64,000 nucleotides of DNA, from positions 1,178,001 to 1,242,000 of the forward strand of contig NZ_JAEUAO010000001.1 of assembly GCF_019511375.1 (NCBI RefSeq). The letters run 5' to 3'. Shown here piece by piece: positions 1 through 8,450 of the stretch. Both the position numbers and the translations under genes were made by a program. Numbering within the stretch: the first letter of the stretch is position 1; each line of letters starts with the position of its first letter. Origin of the DNA: Rhizobium herbae. GTDB lineage: Bacteria; Pseudomonadota; Alphaproteobacteria; Rhizobiales; Rhizobiaceae. A model generated the notes under the pieces. That model had not been told where the DNA came from. It saw only the letters and a list, made by a program, of their open reading frames with translations, and did no database searches.

Positions 1-656
1 GGCGCGGTTCGCCGGTCATGTATGGCGGCTTCACTTCGAACGTCGACATGAAGACCGGGGCGCCCGCCTTCGGCACACCGGAATATATGAAGGCTGTCAT
101 TGCCGGCGGCCAGCTCGCGCGCCGTTACAAAATTCCCTACCGCACCTCCAACACCAACGCGTCGAACACCCTCGACGCGCAAGCCGCCTACGAGTCGGCG
201 CTATCGCTCTGGGCGCTGACGCAGGGCGGCGGCAACTTCATCATGCACGCGGCGGGCTGGAGCGAAGGTGGATTGACGGCATCCTTCGAGAAATTCATCC
301 TGGACGTCGATATGCTGCAAATGGTCGCCGAATTCCTGAAACCGCTCGACGTCGGCGAAGATGCGCTCGGTCTCGACGCAGTCCGTGATGTCGGTCCGGG
401 CGGCCACTATTTCGGCACCGCCCATACGCTCGCACGGTATGAGACGGCCTTCTACTCGCCGATCCTGTCGGACTGGCGCAATTTCGAAACCTGGACCGAA
501 GCCGGACGGCCGACGACATATGATCACGCCAACCGCGTCTTCAAGGCGAAACTGAACGAATATGAGCGCCCGCCGCTCGATCCGGCCATCGAGGAGGAAC
601 TCGATGCCTTCGTCGCCCGCCGGAAGGCTGAAGGCGGCGTTCCGACGGACTTTTAG
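1..656 (+). CDS. Trimethylamine methyltransferase (MttB) family protein, C-terminal part
   Basis: The gene enters from the left edge. The reading frame is open from base 3 and ends at a TAG at 654-656, leaving 217 residues. The visible part resembles the C-terminal half of the MttB superfamily, corrinoid-dependent methyltransferases that demethylate quaternary or tertiary amines: GGFTSNVDMKTGAPAFGTPE near the start, then the SNTNASNTLDAQAAYES and QGGGNFIMHAAGW stretches. Rhizobial members normally lack pyrrolysine and probably use substrates such as glycine betaine. The N-terminal half is outside the window, so substrate and the pyrrolysine question cannot be judged. The next gene is convergent, with only 9 bases between the stops. 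Confidence 0.85.
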   Translation, partial: RGSPVMYGGFTSNVDMKTGAPAFGTPEYMKAVIAGGQLARRYKIPYRTSNTNASNTLDAQAAYESALSLWALTQGGGNFIMHAAGWSEGGLTASFEKFILDVDMLQMVAEFLKPLDVGEDALGLDAVRDVGPGGHYFGTAHTLARYETAFYSPILSDWRNFETWTEAGRPTTYDHANRVFKAKLNEYERPPLDPAIEEELDAFVARRKAEGGVPTDF

Positions 657-665
657 CGAAACGGA

Positions 666-1112
666 TCAGTGGGACATCGCCGAGCGGACCGACGAGATCA
701 GCTTGTCGGTCGGCAGGTTGCTGTAGTCCTTGCAGATTTCCACCATGGTCTTGGCGCGCGTGGCGGGAGAGAGGATGGAACGCAGGTGGCCGAGCGTCTG
801 CGGTGCAGCACAAAGCACGAGGCGGTCGAACGCCCCTTCCTGCGCATACATGTCGAGCTTGCTCGCGACGTCAGATGTAAACTTCTGCTGTTGTTCGCGC
901 ACCGGGTCGCTTGAATATTCCATCGCCGAGCGCCCGTGACCGACAGATGAATGGCTCCGTCCCGGCTTGTCGGCCATGATGTCCTGGACACGCTTCGTAT
1001 CCAGCTGGAAAATCTCCTGCTCGGGGCTCTGATGACCGTCTTTGAAAAAATTCACTCCCTTCAACAGACGTGCCTGATTTCCATCGGCGGCAAGAATCCA
1101 TGTCGTCGTCAT
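666..1112 (-). CDS. Host attachment family protein
   Basis: 148 aa. It begins MTTTWILAADGNQARLLKG, typical of the 'protein required for attachment to host cells' family (Host_attach domain), a small cytosolic alpha/beta protein of unclear biochemistry known from Agrobacterium and rhizobia. The start at 1112 is preceded by GAGGAGA at good spacing. Longer in-frame starts upstream have no such site and no family similarity. The middle carries the family's His/Ser-rich segment (GRSHSSVGHGRSAMEY), and the C-terminal half has LCAAPQTLGHLR. An exact EcfG-type promoter lies about 110 bases upstream, so the gene is probably induced by the general stress response. The attachment role is inherited from the family name and is weakly supported. 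Confidence 0.85.
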   Translation of the reverse strand: MTTTWILAADGNQARLLKGVNFFKDGHQSPEQEIFQLDTKRVQDIMADKPGRSHSSVGHGRSAMEYSSDPVREQQQKFTSDVASKLDMYAQEGAFDRLVLCAAPQTLGHLRSILSPATRAKTMVEICKDYSNLPTDKLISSVRSAMSH

Positions 1113-1220
1113 CGTCGTCTTCTCCTCGAGCTTAGCCACCCAAATGTTTACAACATCTGTGGCGCGGCGAAATGAACGCGCAACGCACCTCACTGCGGGA
1201 ACGCGGCACCCACCGGCACC

Positions 1221-1245
1221 AACGCGCAGGACAAAGGAAGGTTCC
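1221..1245 (-). promoter_or_regulatory. EcfG-type (general stress sigma factor) promoter of the host attachment gene
   Basis: On the minus strand GGAAC (1245-1241) is followed by 16 bases and then CGTT (1224-1221). This is an exact match to the alpha-proteobacterial EcfG consensus GGAAC-N16/17-CGTT. It points at the gene starting at 1112 and implies a leader of about 100 bases. Confidence 0.75.
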
Positions 1246-1726
1246 TGAAAATACCACAAACTCGAAGATGGGCAAAGGTGACAACCGCATCTGTCACCCG
1301 AATCACCGCCGTGTCAGGGGCGGAATCGCCATGTGTCCGGAACCGCTGACGAACCTCCTTTGCTTCAGTCTGCGGTATTACCGCAGCCCTCCGGTCCGGA
1401 CCGGCGGTGTCAGGTTTGCATGCCGCACAGGCCGTTCCCTTCGCACCTGCAAAAACTAGCCCTTGACTTTTGGCGGCAAACCAACGACATGGGGGCAGCG
1501 TCACCTTCTGGCCGCCGCGTGAGCGAGCCCTGCGGGATTTTACCGATCCGTACCGAAGGATAAGCGCACCAGAGAATGTCCTGCCAAACGCGGCAGGATG
1601 CAGCGCAGACAGCTCAATCAACCCACAAGTTCCCAGATCACGCGGGGTTCTTGACGCGAAGCGAAACCGGAACCGCATGGTGCAGTTCCGGCGAAATTCG
1701 TTTTGCGCCCCCGAAAAGGTAATACA
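1246..1726. other. Non-coding region upstream of the DEAD-box helicase gene, with a 17-bp palindrome at 1370-1386
   Basis: No open frame here has a ribosome binding site and family-like sequence. The stretch probably holds a long 5' leader for the helicase gene, as is common for cold- or growth-regulated RNA helicases. Bases 1370-1386 form an uninterrupted palindrome (CTGCGGTA-T-TACCGCAG). It could be an RNA hairpin (stem CTGCGG, loop TATTA) or a DNA operator. There is no T-run after it, so it is not a terminator. Confidence 0.5.
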
Positions 1727-3292
1727 TTGACCACTTTTAAAGACCTTGGCCTCTCCGAGCACGTTCTTTCGACCCTCTCCTCCCTGGGTTTCGAAACGCC
1801 GACGCCAATTCAGGCTGAAGCGATCCCGCTCGTGATGGAAGGCCATGACCTGGTCGGTCTCGCCCAGACCGGCACCGGCAAGACCGCGGCATTCGGCCTG
1901 CCGATGATCGAAAAGATGCTCGCCGACGGCAAGCGTCCCGATCCGCGCAACATTCGCGCCCTCGTTCTTGCTCCGACCCGCGAACTGGTGAACCAGATCG
2001 CCGCGAACCTGAAGGACTTCGTCAAGAAGACGCCGATAAAGATCGGCGTCGTGGTCGGCGGCGCCTCAATAAACAAGCAGTCGGAGCAGCTTTCCCGCGG
2101 CGTCGATATCCTCGTCGCCACGCCCGGCCGCCTCCTCGACCTCGTCGCCCGCAAGGCCGTGACATTGACGCAGGCCCGCTATCTCGTTCTCGATGAAGCC
2201 GACCAGATGCTGGACCTCGGCTTCATCCACGACCTGCGCAAGATTTCCAAGCTGGTGCCGAAGAACCGCCAGACGCTGCTGTTCTCGGCCACCATGCCGA
2301 AGGCGATCGCAGACCTCGCGAGCGAATATCTGAGCACGCCGAAGCGCGTCGAAGTCACGCCTCCGGGCAAGGCAGCCGACAAGGTCGAGCAGTATGTCCA
2401 CTTCGTCGCCGGCCAAAGCCAGAAGACCGAGATCCTCAAGAAGACGCTGACCGAGAACCCCGATGGCCGCGCCATGGTTTTCTCGCGCACCAAGCACGGC
2501 GCCGAGAAGCTGATGAAGCACCTGGATCACGTCGGCTTCTCCGTCGCCTCGATCCACGGCAACAAGAGCCAGGGTCAGCGCGAACGGGCCTTGAAGGCAT
2601 TCCGTGACGGCGAGACGCGCGTCCTCGTGGCAACCGACGTCGCCGCTCGCGGCATCGATATTCCCGGCGTCACCCACGTCTACAACTACGACCTGCCGGA
2701 GGTGCCGGACGCCTATGTGCACCGTATCGGCCGTACCGCCCGCGCCGGTCGTGACGGTATTGCCATCGCCTTCTGCGCTCCGGACGAAATCCGCCTGCTG
2801 CGCGACATCGAACGCCTGATGAAGATCGAGATCGCGGTTGCGAGCGGCGATGTTCCGGCCGACCGCGCCCGCCCGAAGGGTGCCCGCGGCGGCAATGGCG
2901 CCCGCAACGCGTCGCGCCCGGCCGGCAACGGCCACAATGAACGTCGTCCGCGCCCGCAGGGCGGCAGCGATAACGTGCAGCGCGCCGAGCGTTCGGCTCC
3001 GAGCCCGTTTGCCGGAGACGACCTCCTGCTGGGTGACAACCCTTCGCAGAAGAAGCAGCACCGCAAGGGCCAGGGCCCGGCCGCACAGGCTGCCCACGAA
3101 CAGGCACTGGCCAAACGTCACGGTGGCAATCGCAATGGTGGACGCCCCGGCCAGAAGCACGGCGAATGGCGCAATCGCAACCACGGTGGCAATGCCGCTG
3201 GCACCCAGAACCGCGAAGGCGGCAATGGCGCCGCTGCTCAAGGCCAGCGCCGCCGGGCCAACGGCAACGGACCGCGCCGCGAAGAGGCGTAA
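1727..3292 (+). CDS. DEAD-box ATP-dependent RNA helicase (RhlE-like)
   Basis: 521 aa from a TTG start at 1727 (MTTFKDLGLSEHVLSTL), chosen because AAAAGG lies 8 bases upstream; a TTG at 1703 in the same frame has no such site. Helicase motifs are in order: Q motif (TPTPIQ), Walker A AQTGTGKT, PTREL, DEAD (VLDEADQMLDLGF), SAT (LFSATMPK), ATDVAARGID and HRIGRTARAGR. From about residue 385 the protein becomes a low-complexity tail rich in Asn, Gly and Arg, as in RNA-binding tails of RhlE/CsdA-type helicases. It likely unwinds structured RNA in ribosome assembly or mRNA turnover, especially in the cold. The next gene is convergent, 9 bases away. Confidence 0.93.
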   Translation: MTTFKDLGLSEHVLSTLSSLGFETPTPIQAEAIPLVMEGHDLVGLAQTGTGKTAAFGLPMIEKMLADGKRPDPRNIRALVLAPTRELVNQIAANLKDFVKKTPIKIGVVVGGASINKQSEQLSRGVDILVATPGRLLDLVARKAVTLTQARYLVLDEADQMLDLGFIHDLRKISKLVPKNRQTLLFSATMPKAIADLASEYLSTPKRVEVTPPGKAADKVEQYVHFVAGQSQKTEILKKTLTENPDGRAMVFSRTKHGAEKLMKHLDHVGFSVASIHGNKSQGQRERALKAFRDGETRVLVATDVAARGIDIPGVTHVYNYDLPEVPDAYVHRIGRTARAGRDGIAIAFCAPDEIRLLRDIERLMKIEIAVASGDVPADRARPKGARGGNGARNASRPAGNGHNERRPRPQGGSDNVQRAERSAPSPFAGDDLLLGDNPSQKKQHRKGQGPAAQAAHEQALAKRHGGNRNGGRPGQKHGEWRNRNHGGNAAGTQNREGGNGAAAQGQRRRANGNGPRREEA

Positions 3293-3301
3293 GCCTTCTA
3301 T

Positions 3302-4237
3302 TTAAGCGTCAATCGGACGGATAGCGGCGGGCTCGACCCGCCGTTTTTCATGCGTGGACGCGGTAGTCTTGCGGTTGGTGAGATAGACGCCGACAACAGC
3401 AATCGCGGTTCCGACGATCATCGGCAGTGTCAGCGCCTCATCGAAAAACAGCCACGCCTGCAGCGCGGCGAGCGGCGGCACCAGATAGATCAGCGACGCC
3501 GCGCGCGACACCTGCCCGCGGCGGATCAGATAGAGCAGCAAGGCGATCGCTCCCATCGACAGGCCGAGCACCGCCCAGCCGAGCGCGGCGAACAGCTGCA
3601 CGCTCCAGACCACGCGCATGTCCTCGAGAAAAAACGCGGCCGGCAGGGTGACGGTCAGAGCGCCGACATATTGCAGCATCGCGGTCGAGCGGATGTCCTC
3701 ATGCTGCAGATGCCGCTTCTGATAGATCGTACCGTAGGTGACGGCAGCCATCCCCAGAACATTGACGACGACCGGGAACAGATCGATCGGGGTTGCTCCC
3801 GTATCGATCGCCATTACCTTGGGCACCACCGCAAGCGCGATGCCGAGGAAACCGAGCCCCAACCCGAGCTTCTGCTGACCTGACAGGTTTTCCCCGATCA
3901 GGGCCGGAGCCACAGCCGCCGTCATCAATGGCTGCAGTCCAGCGATAATGCCCGAGATTGCCGCCGGGACGCCTTGGCCGATGGCCCACCATACGGCGCC
4001 GAGATAAAGCCCATGCAGGAAAATTCCGGAAACGACCGCATGACCGGCCGCCGCCCATGTCTTCGGCCAGGCCGCTCCGGACACAAGACAGAAGCCTATG
4101 AACAGAAGGGTCGCGAGCAGGTAGCGCAGAACGAGGAATGTCAGCGGGTCGGCATAGATGCCGGCATATTTCGCAATCACCCAGCCCGTCGACCAGAGCA
4201 AAACGAAAATGGCCGGAGCCAGGCGGTCGAGGGTCAT
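3302..4237 (-). CDS. EamA/DMT-family inner-membrane transporter
   Basis: 311 aa with ten hydrophobic segments arranged as two EamA repeats. The first repeat holds FVLLWSTGWVIAKYAG and LRYLLATLLFIGF; the second begins around residue 150 (NVLGMAAVTYGTIYQK). The hydrophilic tail (NRKTTASTHEKRR) is probably cytoplasmic. The drug/metabolite transporter superfamily exports amino acids, cofactors or other metabolites, and the substrate cannot be read from sequence. No regulator gene is adjacent, but a 15-bp palindrome lies about 75 bases upstream (4311-4325) and may be the operator site. Confidence 0.9.
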   Translation of the reverse strand: MTLDRLAPAIFVLLWSTGWVIAKYAGIYADPLTFLVLRYLLATLLFIGFCLVSGAAWPKTWAAAGHAVVSGIFLHGLYLGAVWWAIGQGVPAAISGIIAGLQPLMTAAVAPALIGENLSGQQKLGLGLGFLGIALAVVPKVMAIDTGATPIDLFPVVVNVLGMAAVTYGTIYQKRHLQHEDIRSTAMLQYVGALTVTLPAAFFLEDMRVVWSVQLFAALGWAVLGLSMGAIALLLYLIRRGQVSRAASLIYLVPPLAALQAWLFFDEALTLPMIVGTAIAVVGVYLTNRKTTASTHEKRRVEPAAIRPIDA

Positions 4238-4584
4238 GCATGCTCCTGCTGCGATTGCGTAGTCGGTGCCTGCGTAAAGCGGCCCGGGATGATGGTCAAA
4301 GCAAAATTCCTGATGCTTAGCATCAACGATTTGCGCATTTTTCTTCGCCTAAAAAATGTGCAGATCTATCCACTGTACCGGGCCATTTTATGAGAGATAG
4401 ACATCGCCACCCCTGATTGCGGACAGGCGATGCGTAAACTCGCGTCATTACACTCGCCACGTTGAGGTACTCAGCCTAAAAAAGCGGCAATTCGACGCGA
4501 AAATTTCTTTTGCCTTCCAGCGAGCATGCTTCTTGCATTGCCCCTGCTGTTGTACTCAAATGGCAAAAAAAGGGGACCACACCG
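4238..4584. other. Divergent intergenic region with palindrome at 4311-4325
   Basis: This region separates the EamA transporter (minus) from the ATP-grasp operon (plus). It contains the 15-bp perfect palindrome TGATGC-tta-GCATCA at 4311-4325, a plausible operator for the transporter. No other coding signal was seen. A TTG at 4510 would extend the downstream protein by 25 residues but has no convincing ribosome binding site. Confidence 0.5.
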
Positions 4585-5994
4585 TTGGCATTTGACGAAA
4601 TGATGAATGCGGACAACAGTCCGCGCCAGCCTTACACGACTTACAATGATTGGTACGCCAGCCAGGACAAGGCCCGCCTGATCGCAAAATCAAAAGAGGC
4701 CGAAAACATCTTCCGCAAGACGGGCATCACATTCGCGGTCTACGGACACGCCGACAGCTCAGAAAAACTCATCCCCTTCGATCTGATCCCGCGCATCATT
4801 TCCGGCCGCGAATGGCGCAAGCTGGCGCAAGGCATCGAGCAACGGGTCATCGCCCTCAATGCCTTCCTCGACGACATCTACCACAAGCAGGAAATCATCA
4901 AGGCCGGCCGCATTCCGCGCGAGTTGGTCGAGCGCAACGAAGCCTTCCTGCCGCAGATGATCGGTTTCCGACCGCCGGGCGGCGTCTACACCCACATCGT
5001 CGGTACCGACATCGTGCGCACCGGCGAAGACCAGTTCTATGTCCTGGAAGACAATGCCCGCACCCCTTCCGGTGTCAGCTACATGCTGGAAAACCGGGAA
5101 ACGATGATGCAGATGTTCCCCGAACTCTTCCATCAGAACCGCGTCCGGCCGGTCGAAAACTACCCCTATCTGCTGCGCCATAGCCTCGCGTCGCTTGCGC
5201 CTCCCGGCTGCCAAGGCAAGCCGCGCGTCGCGGTGCTCACGCCGGGCATCTACAACTCGGCCTATTACGAGCACGCTTTCCTCGCCGACATGATGGGCGT
5301 CGAACTGGTCGAGGGCTCGGACCTGCGCGTCATCGACGGCAGGGTGAAGATGCGGACCACACGCGGTTACGAGGCGATCGACGTCCTCTACCGCCGTGTC
5401 GACGACGACTATCTCGACCCCCTCACCTTCAAGCCCGAATCGGCGCTCGGGATTCCGGGGATCATGGACGTCTATCGCGCCGGCAACATCACCATTGCCA
5501 ACGCGCCGGGGACCGGCATCTGCGACGACAAGGCGATCTATTCCTATATGCCGGAAATCGTTGAGTTCTATACCGGTCGCAAGGCGCTGCTCGAGAACGT
5601 ACCGACGTGGCGTTGTTCCGAGCCCGACAGCCTGAAATACGTGCTGGAAAACCTTAGTGACCTCGTCGTCAAGGAAGTGCACGGCTCCGGCGGCTACGGC
5701 ATGCTGGTCGGCCCGACCGCCTCCAAAAAGGAGCATGCCGTTTTCGCCGAAAAGCTGAAAGCTCGGCCAGCGAACTACATTGCGCAACCCACCCTCTCCC
5801 TTTCGACAGTGCCAATCCTCGTCAACAAGGGCATCGCGCCACGCCATGTGGATCTGCGGCCTTACGTCCTCGTCTCCGACAAGGTGCAGATCATTCCTGG
5901 CGGGCTCACCCGTGTGGCTTTGAAGGCCGGCTCACTGGTGGTGAATTCCAGCCAGGGCGGCGGCACCAAGGATACCTGGGTTCTGGAGGACTGA
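4585..5994 (+). CDS. Circularly permuted type 2 ATP-grasp protein
   Basis: 469 aa from a TTG start at 4585 (MAFDEMMNAD), supported by AGGGGAC about 9 bases upstream. An ATG at 4600 is a weaker alternative. The family is the circularly permuted ATP-grasp fold (former DUF404/DUF407), predicted to ligate an amino group to a carboxylate using ATP. Recognisable parts are QMIGFRPPGGVYTHIVGTDI, YVLEDNARTPSGVSYMLENR, the DVLYRRVDDD stretch and GTGICDDKAIYSYMPEIV, then VVKEVHGSGGYGMLVGP with the nucleotide-binding lysine and glycine loop. It leads a three-gene operon with alpha-E and transglutaminase proteins. Comparative genomics has linked this set to peptide synthesis and cleavage, but the product is unknown. 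Confidence 0.9.
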   Translation: MAFDEMMNADNSPRQPYTTYNDWYASQDKARLIAKSKEAENIFRKTGITFAVYGHADSSEKLIPFDLIPRIISGREWRKLAQGIEQRVIALNAFLDDIYHKQEIIKAGRIPRELVERNEAFLPQMIGFRPPGGVYTHIVGTDIVRTGEDQFYVLEDNARTPSGVSYMLENRETMMQMFPELFHQNRVRPVENYPYLLRHSLASLAPPGCQGKPRVAVLTPGIYNSAYYEHAFLADMMGVELVEGSDLRVIDGRVKMRTTRGYEAIDVLYRRVDDDYLDPLTFKPESALGIPGIMDVYRAGNITIANAPGTGICDDKAIYSYMPEIVEFYTGRKALLENVPTWRCSEPDSLKYVLENLSDLVVKEVHGSGGYGMLVGPTASKKEHAVFAEKLKARPANYIAQPTLSLSTVPILVNKGIAPRHVDLRPYVLVSDKVQIIPGGLTRVALKAGSLVVNSSQGGGTKDTWVLED

Positions 5995-5999
5995 CACGC

Positions 6000-6938
6000 A
6001 TGCTCGGAAGAACCGCAAACGGCCTTTACTGGATGTTCCGCTATATTGAGCGGGCCGAAAACAGCGCCCGGCTGATCGATGCCGGCCTGCGCATGTCGCT
6101 CACCCGCTCGCAGGCGTCGGAAGACGACTGGGACGGCGTGCTGCAAAGCTCCGGGGTCCGCGACATCTATGACGATCTCTATGAAAAACTGTCCAGCGCC
6201 GATGCCATCGACTTTCTGCTGCGCGACAGGGCAAACCCCTCAAGCGTCATGTCCTGCATTGACGCGGGCCGCAACAATGCCCGCATGGTCCGGACGGCTC
6301 TGACGCGAGAGACCTGGGAAGCCACCAACGAATGCTGGCTCGACCTCAAGGCGATGCTGGCCCGACGGGTGAAAGCCGCGGACCTGCCGGAGGCCATCGA
6401 CGCGATCAAGCGCAAGACGGGCCTGATCCGTGGCGCTTTCCACGGCACCATGCTGCGCAATGAGATCTTCAATTTCTCGCGCATCGGCACCTTCATCGAA
6501 CGAGCCGACAACACGGCGCGCATTCTCGACGTGAAATACTACGTGCTGCTTCCGGCAGTCTCGCAGGTCGGCTCCTCAATCGACAACGTGCAATGGGAAT
6601 CGATCCTGCGATCGGTCTCGGCACATCGCTCCTACGGCTGGGTCTATGAGGCGGAGTACAAGCCGTCGCATATCGCCGACTTCCTGATCCTCAACGGCCG
6701 CATGCCGCGTTCGCTTGCCTATTGTTATGAGAAGATCGTCAGCAATCTCGGCTATCTCGCCCGCGAATACGGTGAAAGCCACGCAGCGCATGCAACGGCA
6801 GAGGAAACGCTCACCTCGCTGCGCAATCATTCGATCAAGGACGTGATGGACCAGGGGCTGCACGAATATATCGAGAACTTCATCAGCCACAATAACCGTC
6901 TGGGACAGGAAATCTCCGACGGTTACCGGTTCTACTAG
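6000..6938 (+). CDS. Alpha-E domain protein (DUF403)
   Basis: 312 aa, almost entirely alpha-helical. It starts MLGRTANGLYWMFRYIERAE, the diagnostic opening of the alpha-E family, and has a second related segment further in (FNFSRIGTFIERADNTARIL, about residue 157). The ATG at 6000 follows the ATP-grasp stop by only 5 bases, so the two are probably translationally coupled. The family always occurs next to circularly permuted ATP-grasp and transglutaminase genes and has no known catalytic residues. A role as scaffold, or in binding the ligase's substrate, is inference from that linkage. Confidence 0.9.
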   Translation: MLGRTANGLYWMFRYIERAENSARLIDAGLRMSLTRSQASEDDWDGVLQSSGVRDIYDDLYEKLSSADAIDFLLRDRANPSSVMSCIDAGRNNARMVRTALTRETWEATNECWLDLKAMLARRVKAADLPEAIDAIKRKTGLIRGAFHGTMLRNEIFNFSRIGTFIERADNTARILDVKYYVLLPAVSQVGSSIDNVQWESILRSVSAHRSYGWVYEAEYKPSHIADFLILNGRMPRSLAYCYEKIVSNLGYLAREYGESHAAHATAEETLTSLRNHSIKDVMDQGLHEYIENFISHNNRLGQEISDGYRFY

Positions 6939-6960
6939 GTCGGGTGGGAGGAAAGACTAA

Positions 6961-7782
6961 ATGCGTCTGAAGATCAGCCACACGACCGAATACACCTATG
7001 ACGAGCCGGTGCAATATTCACTGCAGCGACTGCGGCTGACGCCTCTGACCCAGCCCGGCCAGACGGTCATCAGTTGGGAAACCTCTGTCGAGGGCGCCCA
7101 CATGGAGGTCGCCTATGACGATCACTTTGGAAACCGGGTCAATCTGGTCAGCGTCAATGGCGATCAGACGTCGATTCGCATCACCGCCAGCGGCGAAGTC
7201 GAGACAGAGGACAAAGCCGGCGTCTTTGGCGTCCACCAGGCCTATGCGCCGCTCTGGCTTTACCTGCGCGACACGCCGCTGACGAAGATGACGAAACCGA
7301 TCCGCAACCTCGCCAAGGCGATGAGCGGCGACACGGACCTCGCCAAGATGCATGGGCTGATGGGCAAGATCAATGAGATTGTCGAATACAAGCCTGGCGA
7401 AACCGGAGCGCAGACGACGGCTGAGGAGGCCTTGCAAAAGAAGTACGGCGTCTGCCAGGACCATGCGCACATCATGATCGCAGCCGCCCGTACGCTCGGT
7501 CTGCCCGCCCGCTACGTCTCCGGCTACCTGATGATGGACGACCAGCCGGAAGAGGCGGCAAGCCACGCCTGGGCGGAAGTGCACCTGAACGGCCTCGGGT
7601 GGGTCGGCTTCGACGCCGCCAACAATGTTTGCCCCGACGACCGCTATGTCCGCATCGCCTGCGGGCTGGACTATCGCGATGCCGCGCCGATTTCCGGGCT
7701 CGTTCATGGGTCTGCGACCGAAGCCCTGAAGGTGGCGGTGACCGTCGAGCACCAGGGTCAGAGCCAGACGCAGAGCCAGTGA
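6961..7782 (+). CDS. Transglutaminase-like cysteine protease family protein
   Basis: 273 aa. The start at 6961 is preceded by GGGAGGAAAG. The N-terminal 80 residues match the beta-rich bacterial transglutaminase N-domain (MRLKISHTTEYTYDEPVQYS). The catalytic domain has all three residues: Cys165 in KKYGVCQDHAH, His202 in SHAWAEV and Asp218 in GFDAAN. Bacterial members usually act as peptidases or amidases rather than cross-linkers. It is the third gene of the ATP-grasp/alpha-E operon. A proteasome-like Anbu peptidase gene, often next in related clusters, is absent; the following genes are convergent and belong to a toxin-antitoxin pair. Confidence 0.9.
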   Translation: MRLKISHTTEYTYDEPVQYSLQRLRLTPLTQPGQTVISWETSVEGAHMEVAYDDHFGNRVNLVSVNGDQTSIRITASGEVETEDKAGVFGVHQAYAPLWLYLRDTPLTKMTKPIRNLAKAMSGDTDLAKMHGLMGKINEIVEYKPGETGAQTTAEEALQKKYGVCQDHAHIMIAAARTLGLPARYVSGYLMMDDQPEEAASHAWAEVHLNGLGWVGFDAANNVCPDDRYVRIACGLDYRDAAPISGLVHGSATEALKVAVTVEHQGQSQTQSQ

Positions 7783-7794
7783 ACGAACGCTGCG

Positions 7795-8223
7795 TCATGC
7801 CGAGGCGGCAAGCGTACCGACATGACCCCTCGCGCCGTAGGAAAGGATCACCCGGTCTGCGGTCATCAGGGGCACTTGATGAAAGCGCGCCGTGGCAACG
7901 ATCATCCTGTCGGCAGGGTCAGCATGAAAGTCTCCAGGTAGCCGGACGCTGCCGACGGAAATTGGAGCCTCCAGGGGCGCAAGGGTGATGCCTGGCAGCG
8001 CCAGCGCACGACTGATCCATCGTTCAACGTCGTCGCCCAGCACGATACGCCCCTTCTGCGCCAGCATGGCGATCTCCCAAGGCGTGATAGCGGCAATCAG
8101 GATACGGCTGCGTCGCGTCATGTCATCGATTACACGTCGGGCCGTCTCGCCAAGACGCGGATCGTCCTGAACGGCCCAGATCAGAACATGCGTGTCGAGC
8201 ACGATCACCGGCTCGCGTCCCAT
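7795..8223 (-). CDS. PIN-domain toxin (VapC-like ribonuclease)
   Basis: 142 aa. The acidic PIN-domain residues are present: Asp10 (VIVLDTHVLIWAV), Glu50 (ITPWEIAML), and Asp102/Asp105 (HADPADRMIVATA) with Asp123 (MTADRVIL). Such proteins are Mg2+-dependent endoribonucleases that cut tRNA or rRNA when freed from antitoxin. Its start lies inside the end of the antitoxin gene (19-base overlap), the usual antitoxin-first arrangement. The LIWA motif places it in the subgroup normally paired with Phd-like antitoxins, which fits its partner here. Confidence 0.92.
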   Translation of the reverse strand: MGREPVIVLDTHVLIWAVQDDPRLGETARRVIDDMTRRSRILIAAITPWEIAMLAQKGRIVLGDDVERWISRALALPGITLAPLEAPISVGSVRLPGDFHADPADRMIVATARFHQVPLMTADRVILSYGARGHVGTLAASA

Positions 8224-8450
8224 TCGTCTGCTGCGACGGCTGGCGAAAATGGATCGTCATAGGCAAGTACAGTGCCCTTCATTGCCCCGATAATGCTGGT
8301 ACGCCCCGAAGCAGCCGCTATCGGCGAAAGCACGGCAACAGGTTTGCCGCGCTTGGTAATGACGATCGGTTCACCGTCATCAGCCATCTGCTCAATCAGA
8401 TGCAGGCATTTCGCCTTGAACTCGGCAGCACCGATCGCTTTCGAGGACAT
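8205..8450 (-). CDS. Phd/YefM-family antitoxin
   Basis: 81 aa. It starts MSSKAIGAAEFKAKCLHLIE and contains EPIVITKRGKPVAVLSPI, the standard Phd/YefM N-terminal DNA-binding core. The C-terminal part (DPFSPAVAADEWDASR) would wrap the PIN toxin. The promoter-proximal region holds an 8-bp inverted repeat that begins immediately next to the start codon and overlaps the ribosome binding site, consistent with autorepression by the antitoxin-toxin complex. Confidence 0.92.
   Translation of the reverse strand: MSSKAIGAAEFKAKCLHLIEQMADDGEPIVITKRGKPVAVLSPIAAASGRTSIIGAMKGTVLAYDDPFSPAVAADEWDASR

Noticed and set aside
1190-1846. 218-aa frame on the minus strand across the helicase leader
   Set aside because: No ribosome binding site, composition unlike a protein, and it overlaps the start of the DEAD-box gene.
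2066-3241. 391-aa minus-strand frame opposite the DEAD-box helicase
   Set aside because: Mirror of the GC-rich helicase coding frame, with low-complexity Ala/Val/Arg sequence and no motif.
4520-4545. Sigma-54 promoter before the ATP-grasp operon (TTCTTGCATTGC area)
   Set aside because: The invariant GG of the -24 element is absent at the right spacing.
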